Positions 16,629 through 26,323 of a stretch of 64,000 nucleotides of DNA are shown piece by piece. Source of the DNA: Verrucomicrobiales bacterium (GTDB taxonomy: Bacteria > Verrucomicrobiota > Verrucomicrobiia > Limisphaerales > UBA9464). A program made the position numbers and the translations under genes. Every line of letters starts with the position of its first letter. The stretch's first letter is position 1. The stretch is from NCBI GenBank assembly GCA_027488845.1, contig JAIYBC010000066.1, forward strand, positions 16,442 to 80,441, in the 5' to 3' direction. The notes beneath the pieces are model-generated. The model was given only the letters and a program-made list of their open reading frames with translations. It had not been told where the DNA came from and ran no database searches.

Positions 16629-18431
16629 TCAGGGCTTCTCGCTCTGCGGGGTGAAGTCGCTCTTGGCGCCTGGCACGCTGTACTCGTAGGGGCCGCGGTA
16701 GGCGACCGGCTCCGAGGCGAAGTTGCCGTGGGGCGGGGGAGTGGGAGTGGCCCATTCAAGGGTGGTCGCATCCCACGGGTTGTCCGAGCTCACCTTCTTG
16801 CCGACGAAGATGCTCGAGAAGAAGTTGATGATGAAGGGCAGCTGGGCGACGCCGAGGCCGACGGCGCACATGGTGATCATCTTGTTCAGGCTCAAGGCGG
16901 TCGGATCGACGCCTTCGAAGTAGGTCGTTCCGCCGTCGTACATGCGCCGCGACATGCCCTTGAAGCCCTGGATGAACATCGGGGCGAACACGCAGTTCAT
17001 GAAGAAGAGCGATCCGGCCCAGTGCAACTTGCCGAGGGTCTCGTTCATCATCCGCCCGGTGATCTTGGGGAACCAGTAGTAGATGCCGGCGAAGACGGCG
17101 AACATGGTTCCCGGGGCGACCACGTAGTGGAAGTGGCCGATCACGTAGTAGGAATCGTGCAGGTAGATGTCCGAGGCGTTGAAGCCGAGGGGCAGCCCTG
17201 TGAGACCGCCGATGCCGAACATCGGGAGGAAGCTCAGGGCGAAGAGCGAAGCGGCATTGAAGCGAATGGAACCGCCCCAGAGGGAGATGAAGAGCGCGGT
17301 CAGGATGATCACCGAGGGGATCGAGATCATCATCGTGGTGGTCTGGAAGAACGTCGCGACCTTGGTGCCCATTCCGGTGAGGTACATGTGGTGGGCCCAG
17401 ACGATGAAGGACAGGAAGCCGACGGACATGGCCGAGTAGACCATGCTCTTGTAGCCCCAGAGCGGCTTGCGGGTGTTGTTGGCGATGACCTCGGAGACGA
17501 TGCCGATGGCGGGAAGGATCAGCACGTACACCTCGGGGTGACCAAGGAACCAGAAGAGGTGCTGCCAGAGAAGCGGGCTGCCGCCGCCGGAGACCGCAAG
17601 CGCGGTGCCGTTCACAACCAAGCCCTGCGGCAGGAAGAAGGAACTTCCGAAGAGGTTGTCCATCAGCTGCATGAGGCCGGCTGCCTCAAGCGGCGGGAAG
17701 GCGAGGAGAAGAAGGAACGCGGTGACGAACTGGGCCCACACGAAGAAGGGCATGCGCATCCAGCTCATCCCTCGGCACCGGAGCTGGATGATCGTGGCGA
17801 TGAAGTTGACGGAACCCAACAGGGAAGAGGTGATGAGGAACACCATGCCGATCAGCCAGTAGGTTTGTCCGTCGAAGTGGTTGGCGAGATCGGTGACCGA
17901 CGCGAGCGGCGAGTAGGATGTCCAACCGGAGCGTGCGGTTCCACCTGGCGTGAAGAACGAGGCGAACATGACCACGCCTCCAATGAAATAGACATGGAAG
18001 CTCGCCATGTTGAGACGGGGGAACGCCATGTCGGGCGCGCCGATCTGGAGCGGGGTGACGTAGTTTCCGAAGGCGCCGAACAGGATCGGCACGATCGCAA
18101 GGAACACCATGATGGTTCCGTGCATTGCGCCGAACGAGTTGTAGAGGTCGCCGCTGAGGTTGCCGCCGGGAGCCATGTCGGATCCGAGGAGCTTCTCCAG
18201 AAGGGCACCCACCACCGGGATGGGTTTGCCCGGGTTGGCCAACTGGAACCGCATGGCCAACACCAGCAGGAACCCGAAGAACAGGAAGATCAACGAGGCC
18301 ACGCCGTATTGGACGCCGATGACCTTGTGGTCCGTGCTGAAGATGTACTTGCTGAAGAATCCAGGCTCGTGGTGGTCATGGGAATGACCCTTGTGCCCGT
18401 GGGCGTGCGCGTGCGTATCTGTGGCTTGCAT
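16629..18431 (-). CDS. ctaD: Cytochrome c oxidase subunit I (aa3 type)
   Basis: A 600-residue heme-copper oxidase core subunit with about 12 spans. Visible ligands: HGTIMVFLAIVPILFGAFGN (heme a His), WFLGHPEVYVLILPAIG with the CuB His, the Glu of the D channel and the cross-linked Tyr, WAHHMYLTGMG (two CuB His) and DSYYVIGHFHYVV (heme a3 and heme a His). The Glu in HPEVY marks type A. The N-terminus is His-rich (THAHAHGHKGHSHDHHE), which might bind metal. I start at ATG 18431, 14 bp past the ctaB stop. Confidence 0.95.
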   Translation of the reverse strand: MQATDTHAHAHGHKGHSHDHHEPGFFSKYIFSTDHKVIGVQYGVASLIFLFFGFLLVLAMRFQLANPGKPIPVVGALLEKLLGSDMAPGGNLSGDLYNSFGAMHGTIMVFLAIVPILFGAFGNYVTPLQIGAPDMAFPRLNMASFHVYFIGGVVMFASFFTPGGTARSGWTSYSPLASVTDLANHFDGQTYWLIGMVFLITSSLLGSVNFIATIIQLRCRGMSWMRMPFFVWAQFVTAFLLLLAFPPLEAAGLMQLMDNLFGSSFFLPQGLVVNGTALAVSGGGSPLLWQHLFWFLGHPEVYVLILPAIGIVSEVIANNTRKPLWGYKSMVYSAMSVGFLSFIVWAHHMYLTGMGTKVATFFQTTTMMISIPSVIILTALFISLWGGSIRFNAASLFALSFLPMFGIGGLTGLPLGFNASDIYLHDSYYVIGHFHYVVAPGTMFAVFAGIYYWFPKITGRMMNETLGKLHWAGSLFFMNCVFAPMFIQGFKGMSRRMYDGGTTYFEGVDPTALSLNKMITMCAVGLGVAQLPFIINFFSSIFVGKKVSSDNPWDATTLEWATPTPPPHGNFASEPVAYRGPYEYSVPGAKSDFTPQSEKP

Positions 18432-18445
18432 AGAGGAACTCGGAG

Positions 18446-19465
18446 TCAGGAACCGCATTCCGAAACCGGCGGTGCGGGAAAATTCAACACCACCGCTGTC
18501 GGAAGTGGTACAGAAAATGTTGAAGTGGACGGCGGAAATGAGGTGGGCGAAGGCACTTCCTTAGTCCGGTCGATGACAAGAAACGTCAGGAGGACCGGCA
18601 GGTAGAGGATCGAGGAAAAGAAAAGCCGACGAGCGGAGGGGATGTCGAGCAGGATGGCGAACCGGACGGCGTGGACCAGGAACAGGCCGCCGAGGATGAG
18701 TGCGGTGCTGAGGTAAATCCGCCCGCTGACTCCCTGAAGGAAAGGCACGAGGCTCACCAAAATGAGCGCAATGGTGTTGCGGATGGCGGATGCGGCCGAT
18801 CGGCGTCCGTCCGGATCGATCCCCGAGAGCATCCGGAAGCCGGCCTTGGAGTATTCTTCCCGGTAGATCCAGGCGATCGCCATGAAATGCGGCAGTTGCC
18901 AGAAGAAGAGGATCGCGAAAAGGGCCCAGCCCTTTGGAGAAAGGGATCCGGTCGCCGCGGTCCAACCCATCAGCGGCGGCAGCGCCCCGGGGATCGCGCC
19001 GACCAAGGTGTTGAGGACCGTGATCCGCTTGAGCGGGGTATAGAGGAAGAGGTAGGTGGCCAGCGTGATCGCGCCCAGGAAGGCTGTCAGCAGGTTCACC
19101 CATACCGCCAGCCAAACGAGGCCGGCGACGGACGTTCCCACACCGAGCGCCAGCACGACGGTGGTGTCCATACGGCCGGAGGGGATCGGCCTGGACGCGG
19201 TGCGCCGCATGAGGGCGTCATGTTCGCGTTCGATCCACTGGTTCAAGGCCGCCGCGCCAGCCGCCAGCAGCGAGGTTCCGCCCAGGGCATGGATGCAGAG
19301 CCAGCCGGACACGCCCTCCGGCGACCCCAGGAAGAATCCCATGAGCGTCGTCAGGAGCACCAAAAGGGTCAGGCGCGCCTTGAACAGCTCGCTGAAGACC
19401 TTCAGCCATCCGTGACGGAACTCCGTCACCGGAAGGGTGGTCTCGACTGGGCTGGGTGTCGTCAC
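18446..19465 (-). CDS. ctaB: Protoheme IX farnesyltransferase (heme o synthase)
   Basis: A 339-residue UbiA-family enzyme that farnesylates heme b to heme o. The first Asp-rich motif is NQWIEREHDALMRRTASRP and the second region is YREEYSKAGFRMLSGIDPDG. GAIPGALPPLMGW and FFWQLPHFMAIAW are CtaB-specific. About nine spans are present. The last 30 residues are a Pro/Ser/Thr-rich tail with no conserved text. It follows ctaA by 12 bp and precedes ctaD by 14 bp. Confidence 0.94.
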   Translation of the reverse strand: MTTPSPVETTLPVTEFRHGWLKVFSELFKARLTLLVLLTTLMGFFLGSPEGVSGWLCIHALGGTSLLAAGAAALNQWIEREHDALMRRTASRPIPSGRMDTTVVLALGVGTSVAGLVWLAVWVNLLTAFLGAITLATYLFLYTPLKRITVLNTLVGAIPGALPPLMGWTAATGSLSPKGWALFAILFFWQLPHFMAIAWIYREEYSKAGFRMLSGIDPDGRRSAASAIRNTIALILVSLVPFLQGVSGRIYLSTALILGGLFLVHAVRFAILLDIPSARRLFFSSILYLPVLLTFLVIDRTKEVPSPTSFPPSTSTFSVPLPTAVVLNFPAPPVSECGS

Positions 19466-19477
19466 GAAGTTCGAAGC

Positions 19478-20698
19478 CTAGCCCACGGCGGCGGGCGTGG
19501 TCATCTGCGGAATAGAAGTTTTCCCGACGTGTTCCGCGGCCTTGACCGGGTTGGTCCTACCGCAAAGCCAAGCCGTCAGTATGCCGGCCGAAAGGGAAAG
19601 GGAGCCCACCGCGACGTGGGCTGTGGCGATGTCGGCCGGCTTGTCGTAGAGCACGGTCAGTATGCCGAGGGTGAACTGGGTGCAGACGAGCCCAAACCAG
19701 ACGGACGCCATCCGGCGAGCCCCCGTTTCCGGCGGCAGGGCGCGGGTCTTGAAGAAGACGGCCACGACACCGGCGAGCGTCAGGATCGCGTTGAGACGAT
19801 GGAGCATGTGGATGTGAATCTGGAAGGCCGTGATGGGTTCGAACCCATCACGACGGGCTGAGTACCGCTCAAGAGAGGCCGCATCGGTGGCAGGCCAGAT
19901 CTGGCCGTGTGCCAGAGGGAGGTCGGGAATCGCGAGTCCCGCGTGTTGGTGACGCATCAGGAGTCCCAGGAGGAGCTGTCCCAAGACGAGAACGCAGGCC
20001 ATGCGCGAAAGCAGCTTCGGGTAGGATTCCGCATCAGGTCGGCGGATCGAGTTCCAAGTGGGGGCCAACCGGAAGGTGAGGCAGACAAGGAGGGCGAAGA
20101 ACAGCTGGCCGAGGCAACCATGGGCGACACCGAAAAGGATGCCTCCGGTGGTGCCGGCGACGGTCCATTGGTCCAGGACGACGCGGAGCCCTCCGAGGCT
20201 TCCTTGGATCTGGACCGTCCAGAAGGCCATCCACGCCATGCGCACCGCCGTCGACGAGGAAGGGGACCGGCCCCAGGGTGTGGCGGCCGCCAGCAGTACG
20301 ACAGCCGAGATTCCCATCAGGAAATGCGCCTCATTCCGCCAGTTGGAGCCCGCAAAGGCGAGCAAACCGACGCCGACCGTCAGTTCGATGAATCCGATGG
20401 AAGCCAACGTCCGACGTGATTCGGCGCCTCCGACCCAACGGGTGAGGAACACCACCAATAGGCCCACCGTCGAGGCCCAGATCCGGTGGGTGTGTTCGTC
20501 GAAAATGCCCCCGGTCTTCCAGGTCGAGATCGGCAGGGCGAACATGTTGTATCCGAAACTGGTGGGCCAGTCGGGGACGGCCATCCCAACGCCTTTGCTG
20601 GTCACCAACCCGCCCATGCAGACCAGACCCAGCGTGGCCAGGGTGACCCCGAGGGAATAGCGGAAGAGGCCGGTGGAGGCGGAGGTTGGTTTCGACAT
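19478..20698 (-). CDS. ctaA: Heme A synthase (CtaA/COX15)
   Basis: A 406-residue membrane enzyme that oxidises heme o to heme a. Eight spans are seen with the paired heme His motifs: DEHTHRIWAS, AHFLMGISAVVLL, VAHGCLGQLFFALL, HIHMLHRLNAIL and ATAHVAVGSLSL. MGGLVTSKGVGMAVPDWPTS is the COX15-type N-terminal signature. No other plausible start lies between the ATG at 20698 and the first span, yet the ATG has no ribosome site: a terminator hairpin with its T-tract lies immediately before it. It heads the ctaA-ctaB-ctaD block. Confidence 0.92.
   Translation of the reverse strand: MSKPTSASTGLFRYSLGVTLATLGLVCMGGLVTSKGVGMAVPDWPTSFGYNMFALPISTWKTGGIFDEHTHRIWASTVGLLVVFLTRWVGGAESRRTLASIGFIELTVGVGLLAFAGSNWRNEAHFLMGISAVVLLAAATPWGRSPSSSTAVRMAWMAFWTVQIQGSLGGLRVVLDQWTVAGTTGGILFGVAHGCLGQLFFALLVCLTFRLAPTWNSIRRPDAESYPKLLSRMACVLVLGQLLLGLLMRHQHAGLAIPDLPLAHGQIWPATDAASLERYSARRDGFEPITAFQIHIHMLHRLNAILTLAGVVAVFFKTRALPPETGARRMASVWFGLVCTQFTLGILTVLYDKPADIATAHVAVGSLSLSAGILTAWLCGRTNPVKAAEHVGKTSIPQMTTPAAVG
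19829..19852. repeat. 24 bp perfect palindrome inside ctaA
   Basis: Positions 19829-19840 are the exact reverse complement of 19841-19852. It codes within the loop just before the HIHMLHRL heme motif. The centre resembles a tRNA T-arm, but no other tRNA parts are present. Confidence 0.8.
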
Positions 20699-20700
20699 AG

Positions 20701-20732
20701 GAAAAGGCCGTGGCCGGAAGCCGGCCACGGCC
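20701..20732 (-). terminator. Terminator-like hairpin abutting the ctaA start codon
   Basis: A perfect 12 bp stem (20721-20732 with 20706-20717) and a 3-base loop, followed on the minus strand by TTTTC. It lies 17 bp past the stop of the cupredoxin-like gene and its T-tract ends 2-3 bases before the ctaA ATG. It should terminate most transcripts of the upstream gene. ctaA would then depend on readthrough, or on initiation within a few bases of its ATG. Confidence 0.85.
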
Positions 20733-20749
20733 CTGAAACTGTCCTCGGA

Positions 20750-21454
20750 TTACTTGACCGCAAGCTCGAGGGACAACGTGGCCTTGCCACCCTTGACCTC
20801 GACCTCACCGGTGACGACGCCGGACTTGAGGTGGTTCGCCTCGACGGTGTACTTGCCGTCAGGCAGGTCGCCGCTGATGGAGAAGTTGCCGTCCTTGTCG
20901 GTCACCGCGAAGAACGGGTGGTCGAAAACGTGGACATAGCCAGACATCCAGGGATGGACGTTGCAGATGAGCTTCACGGCCAGCTCCGGCTTGTCGAAGG
21001 TCTTCGGATTCACCTGGCCGGCAGTGGCCTGGGCGAAGTTGAATCCCTTGTTCACCTTGGCCTGGCAGTTCACGTTGTGCATGAACGCGTCCGAGTTCTT
21101 GATGTCGATCGTCTGGCCCACCATGGCAACGGAGACGAGGGGCTCATAGACGCAACCGACCTGGTCGATCAGCGGCTTGGTTGCCGGGGCCGTGTAGGTC
21201 TTGCCGGCGGGAAGCCCGGCCTTGATGTAGACGGCGACGTTGGCGAGGCCCTTGTCGGCGCCGACCACGTAGGTGCGGGTCATCACCGGCTTGGTGTGCA
21301 GAGCGCCGCACATCTTGTCGGCCTTGATCGGGGTGATTTCACGGGCGGGCGGAGCCTCGCCGTTCAACTTGACCTTGCCGGTGATCTCGGCGGCAGAGGC
21401 GCCGGTGGCGGCGACGACCGCCATCGAGGCGGCGAACTTCAGTGTGTTCTTCAT
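20750..21454 (-). CDS. Exported cupredoxin-like protein with regulatory-fold domain
   Basis: A 234-residue protein with a signal peptide (KFAASMAVVAATGASAA). The middle has DIKNSDAFMHNVNC and VKLICNVHPWMSGYV: His126, Cys164, His167 and Met170 are arranged like a type 1 copper site. The C-terminal part (FFAVTDKDGNFSISGDLPDG, then KYTVEANH) is of the carboxypeptidase-regulatory-like beta type. The ATG at 21454 has a GGAGAGA ribosome site. It is upstream of ctaA on the same strand and would be a candidate periplasmic electron carrier or copper protein for the oxidase. The copper site is inferred from residue spacing only. Confidence 0.75.
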   Translation of the reverse strand: MKNTLKFAASMAVVAATGASAAEITGKVKLNGEAPPAREITPIKADKMCGALHTKPVMTRTYVVGADKGLANVAVYIKAGLPAGKTYTAPATKPLIDQVGCVYEPLVSVAMVGQTIDIKNSDAFMHNVNCQAKVNKGFNFAQATAGQVNPKTFDKPELAVKLICNVHPWMSGYVHVFDHPFFAVTDKDGNFSISGDLPDGKYTVEANHLKSGVVTGEVEVKGGKATLSLELAVK

Positions 21455-21621
21455 TTCAATGTCTCTCCAGTTAACGGTGAAAATCGGGCGGACGCTAACC
21501 TCCGACCCGGGAGGGTCAAGTGGTTCGTGAAAGTTTTCACAAGCTTCCGTAAGGGACGAAGGCCCTTGCCGGTTATTCGAAGGAGCTGCCGCGACCGGTT
21601 TCAGGGAGTCATCGGCTTCCC

Positions 21622-22119
21622 TCAGAGATGCTTGATGAAATCGAGCAGGGGGACCAAGTCGGGATCCTCGCGGGCCATCTCCTTCAGGGGGAGCCTTCCC
21701 TTGACCTTGGAAGCCCGTTCCAACCAGATCTTCGCTCCGGCGAGGTCGCCCAATTGGCAGGCGTAGCAGGCCAAGTTGTAGGCGATGATGCCTTCCTCGG
21801 GAAACTGCTCGACGATGGGGAGCAGCAGCTGCATCGCCTCCTGGGTCCGCTTCATCTCGTGCAGCGTGTAGCTCTGGTGGATCCATCCGGAGGGTCGATC
21901 CGGGGCCACGTTGGTCACCAAGCGGGCGACATCCAAGGCGGAGTCCCACTGGCCCCGAGCGGCGTGGAGGCGCCAGCGGATGTCAAGGACGTCCGGATGT
22001 CCTTGGGCCGCCGGGCTCAGGCGTCGAAGTTCCCTGGCGGCCTCGAGGGAATCCCCCAGTTCGAGCCAGCCTTCGGCAGCGCTCAAGTAGTGCTTGTCGG
22101 GAAATCCGATCCCTTCCAC
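21622..22119 (-). CDS. Tetratricopeptide-repeat protein
   Basis: A 165-residue soluble protein without signal peptide. It contains about three to four TPR-like helix pairs: [60 protein letters not shown], and [20 protein letters not shown]. It is likely a protein-interaction module. It is divergent from the hybrid histidine kinase with 175 bp between them. No specific partner is indicated. Confidence 0.75.
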   Translation of the reverse strand: MEGIGFPDKHYLSAAEGWLELGDSLEAARELRRLSPAAQGHPDVLDIRWRLHAARGQWDSALDVARLVTNVAPDRPSGWIHQSYTLHEMKRTQEAMQLLLPIVEQFPEEGIIAYNLACYACQLGDLAGAKIWLERASKVKGRLPLKEMAREDPDLVPLLDFIKHL

Positions 22120-22294
22120 GTGCGGAAGCTATTCGGGGTTCGCGCCTTCCGGCAAACCTGAATTGCCGAGGCCCGGGGCAATCCGTCGGTGTAGGGCCGG
22201 GCACAAACAGCCGATTTTCCTCAAGCGCGGGGATCGGAACGCCGATCCGTCGAACGGGGCGAAGGGTGTCTCCTTCCGGACCCTCCCGTTTTCC

Positions 22295-25228
22295 ATGTCG
22301 ACATCCATCGCGCCAACGAGCGGCCCCGAGAAGGCCGGCGAGCCGCCGGCAGCCCCTGGGGCGGCGGGAAGGGCGGCGCTGCTTTGTGCTGTCCTCGCCT
22401 TGGTGGCGTTGCTGGTCAACTTCGTGCCGACGGAAGCGGTCACCGGGCTTCGTTTGTGGGGCGGGGCCTTTCCGGCGATGCTCGCCGCGCTGCTGCTGGG
22501 ACCGGTACATGGATTGGTCGCCGGGATCGCGGCCGGCGTTGGACTGGGCCTTGCCGTTGGAGACTGGCTTCCGACCCCGGTTCTTGCCGCGGCCGGGCTT
22601 GCAGTCGGCCTCGCGACGCGCCGTGGGGTTTCCCCGATCGCCGCGGCGGTTGGCTTTTGGACCCTGGTTGGACTGCCTTCGGCCTGGCTGACCTACCGTT
22701 TCCAGTATCCGGAAGGCGGCATCCTCAACCTCCTGCGGGCGCTGGAACTTCCGTTCAACTCGGTGGTCGGCGTGGTGCTTGCCGACGCCCTGAGGCTCTT
22801 CCCGCCGCTTCGCAGGGTCGCCGGCGACCTCGGGCTGTTGCGGGATCGTGCTCCGTTCCGGGCCTATCTCCTGGGGGGATTCACCGTGGTCGCCACGGTT
22901 CCCTTGCTGCTGCTCAGCCTCCTCTACGGCCGCAACCTGTCCCGGCGCCAACTTCAGGATGCCCAATCCGACCTGAACCGTGCCACCAGGTCGGTTCGTG
23001 GCGCGATTCAGGACTACATCCGGCAGAACGAGCTTGCGGTGCTGACCCTTGCCCGTCAGATCGATTCCGGGCGCCGGGAGGCCACCACGGGTTCGATGGA
23101 GATCGTCCGGAACCAGTACCCCGGTTTGCTTCGCATCCGGCTTCTAGATGGTACCGGCAAGGTCCTGCTCCAGACGCCCGCCTCCGCCGGCCCACCGTAT
23201 TCCGGTGCACCGCTGGTGGAGCGGGTGGCGAAGTCCGAGGAACCCTCGGTCCTCGATGCGGTCTTGGAGGCGCGGCGATCCCACTTGGGAATCGGTGTCC
23301 GCCTGCGTGGAATCGCCGGGGCCAATCCGGGGGTGCTGGCCGGAGAACTCGCGCTCGACGGCTTCCCGGCACTCCAACGTTCCTTTGAAGGACTGCGGGA
23401 GGTCTCCCTGCTCATCGCCGACCACAGCGGCCGGGTCGTCTTCAGCACCCGAGCGCAGGAGTTTGCAACCGGTTCCAACGTGGGGGAGGCGCCATTCTGG
23501 GCGGGCGCCGCCGCGGCGACGAACAACGGGGACTTCCGCTTCAACCTCCCGGGCGCCAAACGGGGTTCCGATCCGGGAGTCCAGATAGCTTGCGCCATGA
23601 GCACCGTGCGGCCCGGTGGTGAGAGCGCCTGGCGGGTGATCCTCTGGCAGCCGGTGACCGAGGCCGAGCGTTCGGCCGCGATCTACTACACCTGCTGCAT
23701 CGGCAGTTCCCTGGGGATCGTCGCCGTCTGTGTCCTTCTCTCGGGACTGCTCGCCGCCCGGATCACCCAGCCGATCGAGCGGTTGGTGGAAAGGGTCCGT
23801 GCCTTCGACCTCGAGGTCCGTCGTGACCCGGTCGGACCCGGCGCCTCGGGTCCCGCGGAGGTGGTCGAGCTGTATGAGACCTTCACCGCCATGGAAGGCC
23901 GGGTCCAATCCGCCCATGGTGCGGTCAAGGAGGCCCTCGTCCGGGTGGACCAGGCGAACCGGGAGCTGCGGGAAGCCCTTTCCTCTGTCGAACAACAGGT
24001 CGCGGACCGCACGCGGCAGCTCGAGGACGCAAGCCGACGGGCCACCATGGCCGACCGTGCCAAGGGGGAGTTCCTAGCCAACATGAGCCACGAGATCCGG
24101 ACGCCTATGAACGGCATCCTGGGGATGCTGCACCTGCTCGACGGCACCCAGTTGACCGCGGAGCAGAAGGAGCTGTCGGACACGATACGCTCGAGCGCGG
24201 AAGCGTTGCTGACGATCCTCAACGACATCCTGGACTTCTCGAAGATCGAGGCGGGCATGATGCGTCTTTGCCTGGAACCCTTCGATCCGGGCGCGCTGGT
24301 CCGGTCCGTGGCGAAGCTCTTCTCCGGCCAGGCGATCGAGAAGGGGCTCCAGTTGGAGGCGGTGGTCGATTCCAAGACGCCTTCACGGGTCGCCGGCGAT
24401 CCCGATCGCCTGCGGCAGGTCCTCAACAACCTCGTCGGCAACGCGGTGAAGTTCACAAGCACGGGTTCGGTGACGATCTCCCTTTCGCTGATTTCCCGTA
24501 CTCCGGAGCGGGCCCGCTTCCGTTTCGAGGTCTCCGACACCGGAATGGGCATGAACGAGGAGGTCCAAGGCCGGCTGTTCCAGGCGTTCGCCCAGGGCGA
24601 CAGCTCGACGACACGTCGCTACGGAGGCACGGGGCTGGGCCTCGCGATCTCGCGTCAACTGGTGGAGATGATGGGCGGCGGCATCCGGGTCCGAAGCAAG
24701 GCCGGCGAGGGATCGGTCTTCACCGTGGAGCTCGACTTGGCCTGCACGGACGATTCGTTGCCGACGGATGCGGTCGCCTCCGCCACGGCATCCCCGAACG
24801 CGGCCCCGGGTCCCCGTGTGAAGCGTCGGCTCGAGCTGCTGGTCGTCGAGGACGAGCCGACGAACCAGAAGTTCGCCCGCCGTCTCCTGGAACGCCTGGG
24901 CCATGCGGTGCGGGTGGTGGACAACGGCGACGACGCCCTGTCCGGCTGGCTGGCGGGAGACCGTTACGACGCCGTGCTCCTCGATTGCCAGTTGCCCACG
25001 ATGAGCGGGTTCGAGGTCGCCTCGCGGCTCCGGGAGCTGGAGGACCGTACGGGTTTCCCGGGTCCCAAGGCACACATCATCGCTCTCACCGCCAGCGTGC
25101 TGCCGGAGGACCGCAAGCGGGCGATCGAATCGGGCATGAACGACTTCCTGTCGAAGCCGCTCCGCGTGAGCGATCTCGATTCCGCGTTGGAGCGGGTGCC
25201 GCTGAAGAGCCTCTCGATGTCGATCTGA
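22295..25228 (+). CDS. Hybrid sensor histidine kinase with membrane sensor and receiver domain
   Basis: A 977-residue two-component hybrid kinase. Residues about 25-190 form six to seven hydrophobic segments ([17 protein letters not shown], then [20 protein letters not shown] and further spans), like MASE-type sensors. A further span near 200-220 leads to an extracytoplasmic region to about residue 460, then a span ([23 protein letters not shown]) and HAMP. The HisKA box is [16 protein letters not shown] with His599. ATPase boxes are [17 protein letters not shown] and [10 protein letters not shown]. The receiver starts [19 protein letters not shown], with phospho-acceptor Asp897 in [11 protein letters not shown]. 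The start at ATG 22295 is chosen because upstream text is a shadow of the divergent gene. Signal unknown. Confidence 0.88.
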   Translation: MSTSIAPTSGPEKAGEPPAAPGAAGRAALLCAVLALVALLVNFVPTEAVTGLRLWGGAFPAMLAALLLGPVHGLVAGIAAGVGLGLAVGDWLPTPVLAAAGLAVGLATRRGVSPIAAAVGFWTLVGLPSAWLTYRFQYPEGGILNLLRALELPFNSVVGVVLADALRLFPPLRRVAGDLGLLRDRAPFRAYLLGGFTVVATVPLLLLSLLYGRNLSRRQLQDAQSDLNRATRSVRGAIQDYIRQNELAVLTLARQIDSGRREATTGSMEIVRNQYPGLLRIRLLDGTGKVLLQTPASAGPPYSGAPLVERVAKSEEPSVLDAVLEARRSHLGIGVRLRGIAGANPGVLAGELALDGFPALQRSFEGLREVSLLIADHSGRVVFSTRAQEFATGSNVGEAPFWAGAAAATNNGDFRFNLPGAKRGSDPGVQIACAMSTVRPGGESAWRVILWQPVTEAERSAAIYYTCCIGSSLGIVAVCVLLSGLLAARITQPIERLVERVRAFDLEVRRDPVGPGASGPAEVVELYETFTAMEGRVQSAHGAVKEALVRVDQANRELREALSSVEQQVADRTRQLEDASRRATMADRAKGEFLANMSHEIRTPMNGILGMLHLLDGTQLTAEQKELSDTIRSSAEALLTILNDILDFSKIEAGMMRLCLEPFDPGALVRSVAKLFSGQAIEKGLQLEAVVDSKTPSRVAGDPDRLRQVLNNLVGNAVKFTSTGSVTISLSLISRTPERARFRFEVSDTGMGMNEEVQGRLFQAFAQGDSSTTRRYGGTGLGLAISRQLVEMMGGGIRVRSKAGEGSVFTVELDLACTDDSLPTDAVASATASPNAAPGPRVKRRLELLVVEDEPTNQKFARRLLERLGHAVRVVDNGDDALSGWLAGDRYDAVLLDCQLPTMSGFEVASRLRELEDRTGFPGPKAHIIALTASVLPEDRKRAIESGMNDFLSKPLRVSDLDSALERVPLKSLSMSI

Positions 25229-25359
25229 TCCGGATCCATCCGGACCGGGCGAAGGGGAGACTCCCGGCTGCGCCCCAAAGGGAAATCCCTGCAGTTCCTT
25301 CGCGGCCAACCGTCACGGCTCCTTCCGGACGGGCCCGAGCCAGCCTCGGCGCGGTCGCC

Positions 25360-26079
25360 TCACCAAGGGCGGGCCGAATCCCGGTCCGGTCTCCGACGTG
25401 GTGCCGCAGGCAGCGACTTCTTGCCCTTGGGCGGTTCCTCGGACGTCTCCGAGGCGACCCCTTCGGTCACGGATTTCAAGGCCTCGTCGATGACCTTCAG
25501 CAGCGCGGTTCGCCCGGAGAGCTTGCGAGCGGAGCAGACGAGCGTGTCCGGAGGTCCGTCGCACCAGGAGGAGATCCGTGATTGGAAGTCCTGGATGTTC
25601 GCTTGGACTGTCCCCGGGCTGGCTGCGTCGGACTTGGTGAAGACGAGCACGAACGGCACCTCGTTTGCGGCGAGCCACTCGACGAATTCGAGATCTATCG
25701 CCTGGGGCGGCAGGGAGCCGTCGACGAGCGCGAAGACGCAGCAGAGGTTTGGACGGTCCCGGAGGTATTCCATCACCGACTTGTTGAACTTCTTGGAGTC
25801 CTTCCTCGCGATGTGCGCATAGCCGTAGCCGGGCAGGTCCACCAGGCGCCATCGGCGGTTCAGTTCGAAGAAGTTCAACGTCTTGGTCGAGCCGGGCTTC
25901 GCGGAGACCTTGGCGAGGTCCGTGGACCCGGTCAGGAAGTTCACCAGCGACGACTTGCCCACGTTGGAACGCCCGATGAAGGCGAATTCCGGGAGGATCT
26001 CATCGGGACATCCCTCGAGGTCCAAGGCGCTGCATTCGAATCGGGCGGAGACGATGTTCACAGGTTCTACAACGGACAT
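25360..26079 (-). CDS. engB: Ribosome biogenesis GTP-binding protein EngB/YsxC
   Basis: A 239-residue TRAFAC GTPase acting in 50S subunit assembly. G1 GRSNVGKSSL, G2 KPGSTKTLNFF, G3 DLPGYGYA, G4 TKSD and G5 CSARKLSG are all intact. The C-terminus carries a basic Lys/Pro/Arg-rich tail (PPKGKKSLPAAPRRRPDRD), longer than usual. I start at ATG 26079; the upstream frame is antisense to the rho leader. Divergent from rho with 244 bp between them. Confidence 0.93.
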   Translation of the reverse strand: MSVVEPVNIVSARFECSALDLEGCPDEILPEFAFIGRSNVGKSSLVNFLTGSTDLAKVSAKPGSTKTLNFFELNRRWRLVDLPGYGYAHIARKDSKKFNKSVMEYLRDRPNLCCVFALVDGSLPPQAIDLEFVEWLAANEVPFVLVFTKSDAASPGTVQANIQDFQSRISSWCDGPPDTLVCSARKLSGRTALLKVIDEALKSVTEGVASETSEEPPKGKKSLPAAPRRRPDRDSARPW

Positions 26080-26323
26080 CCTCCCACGGTTTCGACGTCC
26101 GGCACACCTCCAAATTGAACTCCAAACCGTTCCGCGGCGTCGGAGCGTCACGCCCGTTCCCTCAAAAGAAGGTTGCCGTGCCGACGTCTCCGCTCTATCA
26201 GTGGGCCGTCTGAAGCCCGTCTGCCCGCGATTCCCGCGGAGCAGCTTCCCCAAGTCAACGTTCCCGCGGCAACACTTCCGCCGCATCTGGGTTCGGGCCC
26301 TTCCGACACGCACCAAAGTTCCC

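Noticed and set aside
15786..18605. A 939-residue open frame on the plus strand through the oxidase genes
   Set aside because: It is the antisense shadow of ctaE and ctaD, whose translations carry all expected ligands; the frame reads as Glu/Gly/Val/Asp-rich text without domains.
19829..19852. A GGTTCGAACC-like stretch resembling a tRNA T-arm
   Set aside because: No acceptor stem, anticodon arm or D-arm fits around it, and it lies in frame inside ctaA.
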